Source: JANMMJ01 sp964543235 (GTDB lineage: Bacteria > Pseudomonadota > Alphaproteobacteria > Rhizobiales > Aestuariivirgaceae). From it: DNA of 64,000 nt. Below the pieces are notes generated by a model that made no database searches, was not told the DNA's origin, and saw nothing but the letters and a program-made list of their open reading frames with translations. Positions 37,683 through 46,435 of the stretch are shown here, piece by piece; the stretch's first letter is position 1, and each line of letters begins with the position of its first letter. The DNA lies in assembly GCA_964543235.1 (NCBI GenBank), contig CAZIXE010000014.1, forward strand, positions 1 to 64,000, in the 5' to 3' direction. Position numbers and translations under genes: made by a program.

Positions 37683-40151
37683 ATGGCTTACAAGCGACAC
37701 ATTGACCGTCTGCCGATCATTCCCGCGGACGCAAAGGTTCACAATGTCACCTGTCACTATTGCATCGTCGGCTGCGGCTACAAGGCCTATACATGGCCGG
37801 TGAACAAGCAGGGCGGCACGGCCCCCAATGAAAACGCGTTTGGCGTCGATCTGTCGAAACAGCAGGACGCTGATACCGAAGCCTGGTACTCGCCGTCGAT
37901 GTACAACATCGTCAGGCAGGACGGCAAAGACGTCCATCTCGTCATCAAGCCCGACAAGGAATGCGTGGTGAATTCGGGGCTGGGCTCCGTGCGCGGTGCG
38001 CGCATGGCGGAGAACCGCCGTTCCGACAAGACCGGTACGCAACAGCAGCGCCTCGAGGAGCCGATGATCTGGCGCTATGGGACCTGGCAGCCGACGAGCT
38101 GGGACGACGCACTCGATCTCGTGGCGCGTGTAACGGCGCGCGTCATCGACAAGGACAAGGAAGACGATCTCTTCGTTTCAATGTTCGACCATGGCGGTTC
38201 GGCCGGTGGCTATGAAAACACGTGGGGAACCGGCAAGCTCTACTTCGGCTCGATGAAGGTGAAGAACTGCCGCATTCACAACCGTCCCGCCTACAACTCG
38301 GAAGTCCACTCGACGCGTGACATGGGGGTGGATGAGTTGAACTACTGTTACGAGGACTACGAGTTGACGGACACCATATTCATCGTTGGCGCCAATCCGC
38401 TCGAGACTCAGACGAACCTGTTCCTCAACCACATGGTTCCAGGGATCCGGAAAGGCGCCAAGGTCATCATTGTCGATCCGCGCCGCACCGTGACCGTCAA
38501 TGCCTGCGAGGTGGAAGCTGGCAAGGACAACGTGCTTCAGCTCGCGATCAAATCGGGTACCGATCTTGCGTTGTTCAACACGCTGTTCACCTACATCGCC
38601 GACCAGGGCTGGATCGACAAAGACTTCATCGCCAACTCGACCTTCCAGGGCGACGTTGCACAGCCTCTCGATGAAGCCCATCCGGCGGCCCTTGGCAGCT
38701 TCGAAGCCGCCCGCGCCGAATGCAGGATGTCACTGGCCGACGGTGCGGCGATTACCGGCGTGCCGGAAGCCGATATTGTCAAGGCGGCCGAATGGATTGC
38801 CAAGCCGAAGGAAGATGGTTCGCGCCGCAAGTGCGTGACAGCCTACGAGAAGGGCATCATCTGGGGCAACGACAACTATCGCACCATCGGCGCGCTCGTG
38901 AACATCGCTCTGGCGACGGGCAATGTCGGGCGTGAAGGCGGCGGTGTGTGCCGTCTTGGCGGCCATCAGGAAGGCTATATGCGTCCTTCCGATGCCCACG
39001 TCGGCCGCCCCGCCCCCTATATCGATCAGCTGCTGATCGCCGGCAAGGGCAAGGTGCACCACATCTGGGCCAACGACCACTACAAGACGACGCTCAATGC
39101 CTCCGTCTTCAAGCGGGAATACAATCGCCGCACCGACATGGTGAAGGCGGCAATGGACGCACGTGTTGGTGCGACCCGCGAGGAAATGGTTGATGCGATT
39201 GTCTCGGCGATCAATGCGGGTGGCCTGTTCTCAGTCAATATCGACATCATCCACACGCAGATCGGCCAGGCGGCGCATGTCATCCTGCCTGCCGTTGAAT
39301 CGGGCGAGATGAACCTGACGTCGATGAACGGCGAGCGGCGTATGCGGCTGGTCGAGAAATACATGGATGGCCCAGGCTCGGCGAAGCCCGATTGTCTCAT
39401 TGCCGCAGGCATTGCCCAGAACCTCGAAAGGGTTCTCCGTGAGGAGGGCCGCAATGACTATGCCGACCAGTTCAAGGGCTATGACTGGAAGACCGAGGAA
39501 GACGCCTTCATGGATGGCTATCATGCCAATACCGGCAAGATCGTCACCTATGAGCGGCTGCGCGCCATGGGCAATAACGGCGTGCAGGAGCCGGTCGTCG
39601 ACTTCAAGGATGGCAAGCTCGTCGGTGTCAAGCGCCTCTATGCCGACGGCCTGTTCACCCGGCACGGCCGCGAGGACAAGAAGGCGCTGTTCTGCGCCGG
39701 CGCCTGGCGTGGGCTGCAGGCCCCCGGCAAGGCGTTCCAGAGGGACAATTACGCCTTTCTCATCAACAATGGCCGGTCGAACATCAACTGGCAGAACTGG
39801 TTCCTCGACAAGGACAATGACTTCGTCACGGACCGTTTCCTCTTCCCCTACCTCCAGATCAATCCGGAGGACATGGCGGAACTGGGACTGAAGGCTGGCG
39901 ATCTCGTCGAGGTCTACAATGACGTCGGCGCCACCCAGGCCATGGTCTATCCCGAGCCCACGGCGCGGCGGAAAGAGACCTTCATGCTGTTTGGTGCCGC
40001 AACGGGTGCCCAGGGCAACGTCGTCAATGCCGGCGCCAACGAGCTGATCCTGCCGAACTACAAGCAGACCTGGGCCAACATCCGGAAGATTTCGGATGCG
40101 CCAGCCTCGGTCACGCGCACATCGTTCAAGTCGTGGGAATACACGGCCTGA
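37683..40151 (+). CDS. aioA: arsenite oxidase large molybdopterin subunit AioA
   Basis: An 822-residue DMSO-reductase-family enzyme oxidising arsenite to arsenate in the periplasm. The N-terminal CHYCIVGCGY carries the three Cys of the [3Fe-4S] cluster. GYENTWGTGKLYF and VCRLGGHQEGYMRP match the regions holding substrate-pocket residues (His/Glu and Arg/His in the Alcaligenes structure). It has no signal peptide and is exported with AioB. Start ATG 37683 follows GAGGGAGGAGATC. Likely regulated by AioXSR; a hairpin terminator follows the stop. Confidence 0.97.
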   Translation: MAYKRHIDRLPIIPADAKVHNVTCHYCIVGCGYKAYTWPVNKQGGTAPNENAFGVDLSKQQDADTEAWYSPSMYNIVRQDGKDVHLVIKPDKECVVNSGLGSVRGARMAENRRSDKTGTQQQRLEEPMIWRYGTWQPTSWDDALDLVARVTARVIDKDKEDDLFVSMFDHGGSAGGYENTWGTGKLYFGSMKVKNCRIHNRPAYNSEVHSTRDMGVDELNYCYEDYELTDTIFIVGANPLETQTNLFLNHMVPGIRKGAKVIIVDPRRTVTVNACEVEAGKDNVLQLAIKSGTDLALFNTLFTYIADQGWIDKDFIANSTFQGDVAQPLDEAHPAALGSFEAARAECRMSLADGAAITGVPEADIVKAAEWIAKPKEDGSRRKCVTAYEKGIIWGNDNYRTIGALVNIALATGNVGREGGGVCRLGGHQEGYMRPSDAHVGRPAPYIDQLLIAGKGKVHHIWANDHYKTTLNASVFKREYNRRTDMVKAAMDARVGATREEMVDAIVSAINAGGLFSVNIDIIHTQIGQAAHVILPAVESGEMNLTSMNGERRMRLVEKYMDGPGSAKPDCLIAAGIAQNLERVLREEGRNDYADQFKGYDWKTEEDAFMDGYHANTGKIVTYERLRAMGNNGVQEPVVDFKDGKLVGVKRLYADGLFTRHGREDKKALFCAGAWRGLQAPGKAFQRDNYAFLINNGRSNINWQNWFLDKDNDFVTDRFLFPYLQINPEDMAELGLKAGDLVEVYNDVGATQAMVYPEPTARRKETFMLFGAATGAQGNVVNAGANELILPNYKQTWANIRKISDAPASVTRTSFKSWEYTA

Positions 40152-40160
40152 GACGTGACA

Positions 40161-40195
40161 GGGGCGGTCTGGCACAGGCGCCGGGCCGCCCCTTT
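40161..40195 (+). terminator. terminator after aioA
   Basis: GGGGCGG (40161-40167) pairs with CCGCCCC (40186-40192), extended inward by five more pairs including two G-T pairs, and followed by TTT. It is 9 bp after the aioA stop and would separate aioBA from moaA, perhaps incompletely because the T-run is short. Confidence 0.65.
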
Positions 40196-40222
40196 GCGAT
40201 TTGCTATGAGGAACGGCATCGC

Positions 40223-41257
40223 ATGAACCAGATGTTCCGGGCCGGGTTGGCCGGCGGGCGCCCGCAACTCGTCGATCGTTTCGGGCGCAGCATCACTTAT
40301 CTTCGCGTTTCGGTGACGGACCGCTGCGATTTCCGCTGTGTCTATTGCATGGCGGAGGACATGACGTTCCTGCCGAAACGCGATCTCCTGTCCATCGAGG
40401 AACTCGATCGCCTATGCTCGGCCTTTGTCGAACGGGGCGTGAAGAAGATCAGGTTGACCGGCGGCGAGCCCCTGGTCCGCAGGGGCATCATGACACTCGT
40501 CGAGAGTCTTTCGCGCCACCTGAAATCCGGCGTACTCGACGAGCTTACCCTCACCACCAACGGCAGCCAGCTTGCCAAATATGCGGCCGAACTGGCGGAC
40601 CATGGCGTGAGGCGCATCAATGTCTCGGTCGATACGCTCGACCCCGCCAAGTTCAAGGCCATCACCCGCTGGGGCGATTTCGCCAAGGTCATGGAAGGCA
40701 TCCGCGCGGCTCGCAATGCCGGCCTTCACATCAAGATCAATGCGGTGGCGCTCAAGGGCGTCAATGACCAGGAAATCCCCGACATGGTCCGCTGGGCCCA
40801 TGGCGAGGGCATGGATCTGACGCTGATCGAGACCATGCCGCTTGGCGACATCGACGGCGACCGCACCGACCAGTATCTGCCGCTGTCGCTCGTCCGTGCC
40901 AGGCTGATGGATGAGTTCACGCTGGATGACATCCCCTACACGACCGGCGGACCGGCACGCTATGTGAAGGTGAAGGAGACCGGCGGCCGGCTCGGTTTCA
41001 TCACGCCGCTCACTCACAATTTCTGCGAGAGCTGCAATCGCGTCAGGCTCACCTGCACCGGCACGCTCTACATGTGTCTCGGCCAGGAGGATGCCGCCGA
41101 TCTTCGCGCTCCCTTGCGGGCCTCCGAGGGCAACGATTTGCTTGATGCCGCCATCGATGAAGCCATCAGCCGCAAGCCCAAAGGCCACGACTTCATCATC
41201 GATCGCCGCCACAACAAGCCGGCACTCGCGCGGCATATGAGTGTTACGGGCGGGTAA
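40223..41257 (+). CDS. moaA: GTP 3',8-cyclase MoaA
   Basis: A 344-residue radical SAM enzyme for the first step of molybdopterin synthesis. The N-terminal cluster is CDFRCVYC, the C-terminal cluster Cys are in FCESCNRVRLTCTG, and the protein ends in the essential Gly-Gly (SVTGG). ATG 40223 follows GAGGAACG. Its place directly after aioA suggests it supplies molybdenum cofactor for arsenite oxidase; no other moa genes are here. Confidence 0.95.
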   Translation: MNQMFRAGLAGGRPQLVDRFGRSITYLRVSVTDRCDFRCVYCMAEDMTFLPKRDLLSIEELDRLCSAFVERGVKKIRLTGGEPLVRRGIMTLVESLSRHLKSGVLDELTLTTNGSQLAKYAAELADHGVRRINVSVDTLDPAKFKAITRWGDFAKVMEGIRAARNAGLHIKINAVALKGVNDQEIPDMVRWAHGEGMDLTLIETMPLGDIDGDRTDQYLPLSLVRARLMDEFTLDDIPYTTGGPARYVKVKETGGRLGFITPLTHNFCESCNRVRLTCTGTLYMCLGQEDAADLRAPLRASEGNDLLDAAIDEAISRKPKGHDFIIDRRHNKPALARHMSVTGG

Positions 41258-41280
41258 TCTATACTTCCATAAATCTAGAA

Positions 41281-41324
41281 ATATCGATTGACGAGAGCTG
41301 CTGTTACTGCTATCTAATATCGAT
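41281..41324 (+). promoter_or_regulatory. direct repeat ATATCGAT before arsR, candidate operator
   Basis: ATATCGAT occurs at 41281-41288 and again at 41317-41324, where it overlaps the arsR start codon. The 36-bp period and AT-rich flanks fit an autoregulatory ArsR operator. No Shine-Dalgarno sequence is visible before arsR. Confidence 0.4.
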
Positions 41325-41634
41325 GAAGCTTGATGACGCAGCAGCCCAGCTCGAAGCCCTTGGTAGCCGGACGCGGCTCAGGATCTACCGGATACTGGTG
41401 AAAGTCGGGGAAGACGGTATTGCTGTCGGCCAGTTACAGAGCCGTGTCGGCACTGCCGCCTCGACTCTGTCGCACCATTTGCAGAAGCTCATACAGGTTG
41501 GGCTCGTAACCCAGGAGCGGCAGGCGACGACACTCATCTGTCGGGCGAATTACAAGACGATGAGCGGCCTCGTGTCGTTCCTCACGGAAGAATGCTGCAT
41601 CGAGCAGCGCTCCCGCAACTCGAATGCCGCTTAG
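41323..41634 (+). CDS. arsR: ArsR-family metalloregulator
   Basis: A 103-residue winged-helix repressor: LGSRTRLRIYRILV, then the recognition segment VGTAASTLSHHLQKLIQVGLV. Cysteines lie in LICRANY and a vicinal pair TEECCIEQ near the C-terminus, so metalloid sensing is probably at the C-terminal helix rather than at a CxC in the DNA-binding helix. It would release DNA on binding As(III) or Sb(III). It precedes the flavoprotein and MFS genes, its likely targets. Confidence 0.88.
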   Translation: MKLDDAAAQLEALGSRTRLRIYRILVKVGEDGIAVGQLQSRVGTAASTLSHHLQKLIQVGLVTQERQATTLICRANYKTMSGLVSFLTEECCIEQRSRNSNAA

Positions 41635-41686
41635 TTTTTTTGCCAACTTATTCGAAGATGCCGGAAATATGGAAGGAAAGATCAGC

Positions 41687-43084
41687 ATGGAATTTGAGTT
41701 TCCCGTGGCAATTGTCGGGGCGGGGCCCATTGGCCTTGCGGCAGCGGCGCATCTCACGCTGCGGGGATTGCCGGTCAGCGTGTTCGAAGCCGGTCCCACA
41801 ATCGCGGCCAACCTGCGCGACTGGAGCCACGTGCGCCTGTTCTCGATGTGGGATCAGTGCGTCGATGGAGCTGCAGTAACGCTTCTCAAGCGGCATGGTT
41901 GGTTTGATGTTCCGCGCAGTAAGTTGCCGACCGGTGGAGATCTGGTCCGTGACTACCTTGAACCCCTCGCGGCCACGCCTGAGCTGGCGGATGTCATCGC
42001 GACCAATGCAAAGGTTGTACGCATCGCCCGCATGGGCCTTGATCGCATGTCGGCGAAATCCCGCGCCGGGCGGCCTTTTGAACTGACAATCGCCGATGGC
42101 GGGGGCAAGAAACGCAAAATCCTGGCGCAAGCCGTGATCGACACTTCAGGCACATGGCAGAATCCGAATCCGATCGGAGCCGATGGCTGGCCCGCTGAAG
42201 GCGAGGAGGATCATCACGAGTCAATCCGATACGGCATTCCCGACGTAAGCGGTGCCGAGCGCGCGATCTATGCAGGCAGGCGCACAGTCGTCGTGGGCGG
42301 CGGTCATTCGGCTGCCAATGCGCTCCTCGATCTTGCGCTCGTTGCAGAACAGGCGCCCGCAACCGCCATCACCTGGGTCATCCGGGGTTCATCCTTCGCA
42401 ACAGCCTTCGGCGGCGGAGCTGCAGATCGGCTTCCGGCGCGCGGCGCTCTCGGTGAAAGGCTGAAGGTGCTTGCGGAGTCAGGGCGGCTCACGATCATCA
42501 AGTCATTCGCCGTCAGACGTGTGGGCCACAATGGGCAAGGCTTGATACTCGAAAGCGAGACTCGCACCATTGGTCCATTTGACCGCATCATCGCGGCCAC
42601 CGGTCAGCGGCCCGATTTCGGCTTTGCTCGTGAGCTGCAACTCGATATTGATCCTGCTGTCGAAAGCACACGAACACTTGGTCCGCTCATCGATCCCAAT
42701 GTGCATTCCTGCGGCACGGTTCCGCCCCATGGCTGGCGCGAGCTCGCGCATCCGGAGCCAGGCTACTTCGTCGCCGGCATCAAAAGCTACGGACGCGCAC
42801 CGACGTTCCTGTTGCTGACAGGCTATGAGCAAGTGCGCTCGATTACCGCTCACCTCGCCGGCGACCGCGTTGCAGCCGACGCTATCCAGCTGGCCCTGCC
42901 TGAAACCGGCATTTGCAGCGCCACGCTCGATCAAGTGGCGCCGGGTGGCCTGTGCTGCGCCGGAGCGGCAGCCGATGCTGTCGAGCCATGTTGCGAGCGG
43001 CCTGCCGAAGAGCGTTCCTCGCCGTGTTGTTCCGAAGGGACGAGAAGCGCACAGCGGGGAAATGCGCCCGCCTGTTGCGGATGA
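41687..43084 (+). CDS. FAD/NAD(P)-dependent oxidoreductase with Cys-pair tail (ArsO-like)
   Basis: A 465-residue flavoprotein. FAD-binding GAGPIGLAAAAHL lies near residue 10 and an NAD(P)-binding VVVGGGHSAANALLDL near residue 205, with IIAATGQRPDFG typical of flavin monooxygenase-like enzymes. ATG 41687 is preferred because AAGGAAAG lies 7 bases upstream. The last 55 residues are unusual: four Cys-Cys pairs (LCC, PCC, PCC, ACC) plus single Cys in a Gly/Ala/Glu linker, suited to binding trivalent arsenic. Comparable flavoproteins occur in arsenic islands; the reaction is unproven. Overlaps the MFS gene by ATGA. Confidence 0.75.
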   Translation: MEFEFPVAIVGAGPIGLAAAAHLTLRGLPVSVFEAGPTIAANLRDWSHVRLFSMWDQCVDGAAVTLLKRHGWFDVPRSKLPTGGDLVRDYLEPLAATPELADVIATNAKVVRIARMGLDRMSAKSRAGRPFELTIADGGGKKRKILAQAVIDTSGTWQNPNPIGADGWPAEGEEDHHESIRYGIPDVSGAERAIYAGRRTVVVGGGHSAANALLDLALVAEQAPATAITWVIRGSSFATAFGGGAADRLPARGALGERLKVLAESGRLTIIKSFAVRRVGHNGQGLILESETRTIGPFDRIIAATGQRPDFGFARELQLDIDPAVESTRTLGPLIDPNVHSCGTVPPHGWRELAHPEPGYFVAGIKSYGRAPTFLLLTGYEQVRSITAHLAGDRVAADAIQLALPETGICSATLDQVAPGGLCCAGAAADAVEPCCERPAEERSSPCCSEGTRSAQRGNAPACCG

Positions 43085-44301
43085 TTGTCCAGGCGCCACA
43101 GAACAGAATTCCGTGGCCGCAGGTTATTGGCCTCGCCTTCTCGCAGTTGGTGGCTTGGGGTGTGCTCTACTACGCCTTCGCCGTGATCGTGACACCGATG
43201 GGTGTCGAGACGGGTTGGAGCAAGCCCGAGATGCACGGCGCCCAGTCCCTCGGACTTGCCGTCAGCGGGCTCTCGGCCTACTGGGTCGGACGCCACATTG
43301 ATTGTCGTGGCGGCCGCGGACTGATGATGACAGGTGCTGTCCTCGGTGCCGCAGCCGTAGTGCTCTGGTCGCAGGTCCGAGAGCTTTGGCAACTCTATTT
43401 TGTCTGCGTGCTGATCGGCGCAGCATCAGCGTTTGCCCTCTATGAAGCAGCCTTTGCGGTGACAGCGCGGCTGGTTCCCGGAGACTATCGCCGCGCCATT
43501 ACCGCCATCACGCTCCTGGGCGGGCTTGCCAGCACGGCGTTCATCCCCTTGACTCATGGGTTCGTGGATGGCCTCGGTTGGCGCAATGCGCTTGTCGTAT
43601 TGGCCGCGATTCTCTTGGTAGTCTGCGTAGCCGTTCCGTGGCTCGCACTTCGTGACGGCGGCGGTATATCACGATCTGCAAGAGTCGAATCCATGCGGCC
43701 CTCCGTGTTCCCACTGGTAAGAACGCGCCCCGCATTCTGGCTTCTCCTGGCGAGTTATGTCAGCTTCGCCTTCTTCTATTCGGCACTGCTGTTCAGTCTT
43801 TTGCCAATGCTCGACGAACGCGGCATAACAGCGGCAACAGCCGTGGCACTCTATGCCATGATCGGTCCGTCGCAAGTTGCGGGCCGGCTCCTCATGTTTG
43901 TTGCAGACCGTCTGCTGCCGACGAGCCTCAGTGGAATTGTTGCTACCGTGCTGCCGGTGCTGGCCATGCTGGTTCTGATTGCCGTGGCGCCGACATCAAA
44001 TTCTGCCTTCCTGTTCCCGCTGTTGTTTGGCGCAGGCATGGGCATCAAGACCGTCGTTCAGGCGACTGCTGCTCCAGAATTTCTCGTCATCCGCGAATAT
44101 GGTGCGCTGCAGGGCATCCTGTCGATGCCGGTGCAACTGACCCAGGCCGCCGCACCACTGATCGCCGCTCTGCTTTGGCAATGGAGCGGCAGCTACGTGC
44201 TGCTGACGCTGGTGTTGCTCGCCAGTGCAGTTGCTTCAGCCATGACATTTGCCGCGGCTGTCTTGTTGCGTGGAGACCAGACGAAGCGGGCCAGGACCTG
44301 A
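43081..44301 (+). CDS. MFS transporter of the arsenic cluster
   Basis: A 406-residue protein with about 12 membrane helices and MFS features such as GRHIDCRGGRGLMMTG in the loop between helices 2 and 3. ATG 43081 overlaps the flavoprotein stop (ATGA), so the two work together. In related islands such MFS proteins are assumed to export an arsenic species; ArsK-like arsenite efflux or export of a modified arsenical are both possible. The long upstream open frame is an artefact of the flavoprotein gene. Confidence 0.8.
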   Translation: MIVQAPQNRIPWPQVIGLAFSQLVAWGVLYYAFAVIVTPMGVETGWSKPEMHGAQSLGLAVSGLSAYWVGRHIDCRGGRGLMMTGAVLGAAAVVLWSQVRELWQLYFVCVLIGAASAFALYEAAFAVTARLVPGDYRRAITAITLLGGLASTAFIPLTHGFVDGLGWRNALVVLAAILLVVCVAVPWLALRDGGGISRSARVESMRPSVFPLVRTRPAFWLLLASYVSFAFFYSALLFSLLPMLDERGITAATAVALYAMIGPSQVAGRLLMFVADRLLPTSLSGIVATVLPVLAMLVLIAVAPTSNSAFLFPLLFGAGMGIKTVVQATAAPEFLVIREYGALQGILSMPVQLTQAAAPLIAALLWQWSGSYVLLTLVLLASAVASAMTFAAAVLLRGDQTKRART

Positions 44302-44304
44302 ACA

Positions 44305-45150
44305 GTGACAATGTTGGATACCGAGATCAAAGCGCAGAAGCAGATTCTCGCGGCCCTAAACCAGAGCTGCTTCTGCACCACGCTTGACCGCGGAATGCTG
44401 TGTCGGGCGCTGGACAGTGCGGCCGATGATCCGGAATTCTGCAAAATGCACGTGAAAGGCCGTCCACATTCGTGCCCCAGCGCGGCGGTTTTTCGCCCCG
44501 CGACTGAAAGCGCCGCCATGCAGAAGATCGTTACGGCAATCCATGCGGTGAGCCCCACGCCCGCCTAGAACGACCGTGTCCTGTCATGGGCTCCAGCCAT
44601 CGGTCGGGAGAATCATGGCCCCATCGGCTCCTTCATGAGCAACAACTTTCATCTCGACGACAAGGGTCCCCGCCTCATCGGGGTGAATACCAATGCAGGC
44701 GGAGCCTTCCTCTCCGCGTTCCTCGCTAAGGCACAACGTGCCTGTTGCACAGAGATGGAGGAGGTGTTCGGAATGCCTTCTGCTGCTGACTTCAACATCG
44801 TTGTCCTCGTGATGTTTGCAGCCGAATGGATATTGTAGAGCGGGGAGCGGCCGCTCACCCACGTGGCGATCGTGGACGATGCCCCGCACGCGCAATATCT
44901 TTATCCGGAATTCGTTCTTGCCCAGAGGTTGTTTCTCAGCGCCGGCATTGATGCCATTGTCGCCGATCCACGACAGGTTGAATTGCGCAATGGACGACTC
45001 GCGATTGACGACAAGACGACAGGCCTCGTTTACAATCGCCTGGCGGACTTCGTACTTGATGATCCAGCGCACGCAACGCTACGCGCGGTCTCTACCAGCG
45101 GTGCGGTCGCGGGAACACGCAATCACGCTGCAACGGTCTTGCTGAGGAAC
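44305..45150 (+). pseudogene. decayed arsenic-cluster gene with two in-frame amber codons
   Basis: A single reading frame starting at GTG 44305 (3 bp after the MFS stop) stays protein-like to about 45.1 kb but contains TAG at 44566-44568 and at 44836-44838. The pieces read SCFCTTLDRGMLCRAL, then FMSNNFHLDDKGPRLIGVNT, then VAIVDDAPHAQYLYPEF and GLVYNRLADFVL. These resemble an ATP-grasp-like protein of unknown function that I associate with arsenic operons (inference from memory). No frame is lost at either stop. The 3' end loses protein character before the convergent LacI gene, so the gene is also truncated. Right boundary approximate. Confidence 0.65.
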
Positions 45151-45222
45151 ATGCACCTTTGCAGGCCGCCGCTTGTCAGCCGCTTGGCCCGTACTCAATC
45201 CGCCGCTTGCTGCGGCGGCCTT

Positions 45223-46251
45223 TCACAGATTCTCAGGCGTATAGATTTCGAATGGCAGGGCGATCGACTGCGGCGGGAAGGTGGCACCCCCGTCGAAGGT
45301 GCGGAGCATCGCGGCCATCGTCTCGTGCGCCAGCGCTTGCAGCGGGTGTGAGATCAGGAAGTTGAGCGTGCCATCGAGCAAGGCGGCACGCGTGACGTCG
45401 GTCAGGTCGTAGCCGACGGCCACGATTTCCCTGGCCCGGCCACTGTCACGCAAGGCCGCAACCGCGCCGGTGATTCCCCCGCCCGAGACATACAGCCCCG
45501 CGAGATCGGGATGCTCTTCGAGCAGCCGTTCCGTCACCTCCCGCGCGATGCTGGCCGTCTCGAAGGTGGAACGCGCTTCGAGGAGTTCGAATCCACGCGG
45601 ATGTTCGCGAAAGTAGGAGCGAAACCCGCTTTCATTTGTTTCCTGGCAGCGGTAGCGGTGATTGCCGACCAGGATCGCGATCTTGCCCGGCGCCTTGCAG
45701 AGATTGTCGAAGGCCCAGCCGGCCGTACGGCCGACCTTCCACGCATCGAGACCCACATAGCCGACATTGCAGCGGGCCGTGAGCTGCGAGATCAGTGCAA
45801 ACGTGCGAATGTTCCTTTCGGCCAGTTGCTCGATTGTCGCCGACACAATCGGATGTTCCGCTGCAACAACACCCAGCAGATCCGCACTTTCGCCCAGCCG
45901 CAGTAAACCTCTTGATACGTTTTGAGGCGTCAACTCGTCGACATACTCAATCTGCATCACGATACTGTGCTGCCGGACGGTGCGTGCAGCATTCTCCAGG
46001 GCCTGGCTGAGGTTCTTGTAGAAATCGCGATGGCGCTGCAACAGCAGTATTCCGATGCGCACTTTCGGCAGGCTGAGCCTGAGCCTGTCTCGGATCGACG
46101 CAATGCCATAGAATCCAACGGTTTGAGCAGCTTCAAGGACTGCCCGGATGGTCTCCTCGCGCACCTTTTCAGGCTCATGAAGCACCCGATTGACCGTCGA
46201 AATGGACAGATTTGCGCTTCGTGCGACATCGCGGATCGTGGCGCGGGGCAT
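45223..46251 (-). CDS. LacI-family transcriptional regulator
   Basis: A 342-residue repressor: N-terminal helix-turn-helix ATIRDVARSANLSISTVNRVL, then a periplasmic-binding-protein-like sensor domain (VRIGILLLQ ... GLYVSGGGITGAV ... VAVGYDL). ATG 46251 is chosen because LacI proteins begin just before the HTH; an ATG at 46284 would add 11 residues. It is divergent from the hydroxylase/ABC operon and almost certainly regulates it, sensing the imported sugar-like substrate or a metabolite. Confidence 0.92.
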   Translation of the reverse strand: MPRATIRDVARSANLSISTVNRVLHEPEKVREETIRAVLEAAQTVGFYGIASIRDRLRLSLPKVRIGILLLQRHRDFYKNLSQALENAARTVRQHSIVMQIEYVDELTPQNVSRGLLRLGESADLLGVVAAEHPIVSATIEQLAERNIRTFALISQLTARCNVGYVGLDAWKVGRTAGWAFDNLCKAPGKIAILVGNHRYRCQETNESGFRSYFREHPRGFELLEARSTFETASIAREVTERLLEEHPDLAGLYVSGGGITGAVAALRDSGRAREIVAVGYDLTDVTRAALLDGTLNFLISHPLQALAHETMAAMLRTFDGGATFPPQSIALPFEIYTPENL

Positions 46252-46289
46252 GGCATTCACCGTCTCAGTGCATCTCAAAATCACAATCG

Positions 46290-46302
46290 ATAAATGATTT
46301 AT
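46290..46302. promoter_or_regulatory. palindrome ATAAATGATTTAT in the LacI/hydroxylase gap
   Basis: Perfect 6-bp arms around a central G in the divergent promoter region, 38 bp upstream of the LacI start. AT-rich, so it may be a promoter component of lacI or an autoregulatory site. Confidence 0.3.
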
Positions 46303-46333
46303 AATGAAACGAAATGCAGTTTACAATCTCATG

Positions 46334-46367
46334 AATGTTGCGCTGCCTTCGCTGCGGATGCAACATT
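46334..46367. repeat. inverted repeat AATGTTGC/GCAACATT
   Basis: Arms at 46334-46341 and 46360-46367 with an 18-base spacer, in the middle of the divergent region between lacI and the hydroxylase operon. It could be a bipartite operator. Confidence 0.35.
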
Positions 46368-46393
46368 TATTCTAACAAGAATGCATAAAGCAC

Positions 46394-46401
46394 AAACGTT
46401 T
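46394..46401. promoter_or_regulatory. AAACGTTT, candidate LacI-type operator core
   Basis: An 8-bp palindrome with the central CG typical of LacI-family operators, 35 bp upstream of the first hydroxylase gene, suitable for blocking its transcription. Confidence 0.4.
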
Positions 46402-46435
46402 CGCCCCTTAGTCAGGGCCGCTTGGGAGGATTTCA

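Noticed and set aside
44305..44568. Independent 87-residue Cys-containing arsenic protein
   Set aside because: The same frame continues with related-looking sequence after the TAG, so it is better seen as the first piece of an interrupted gene.
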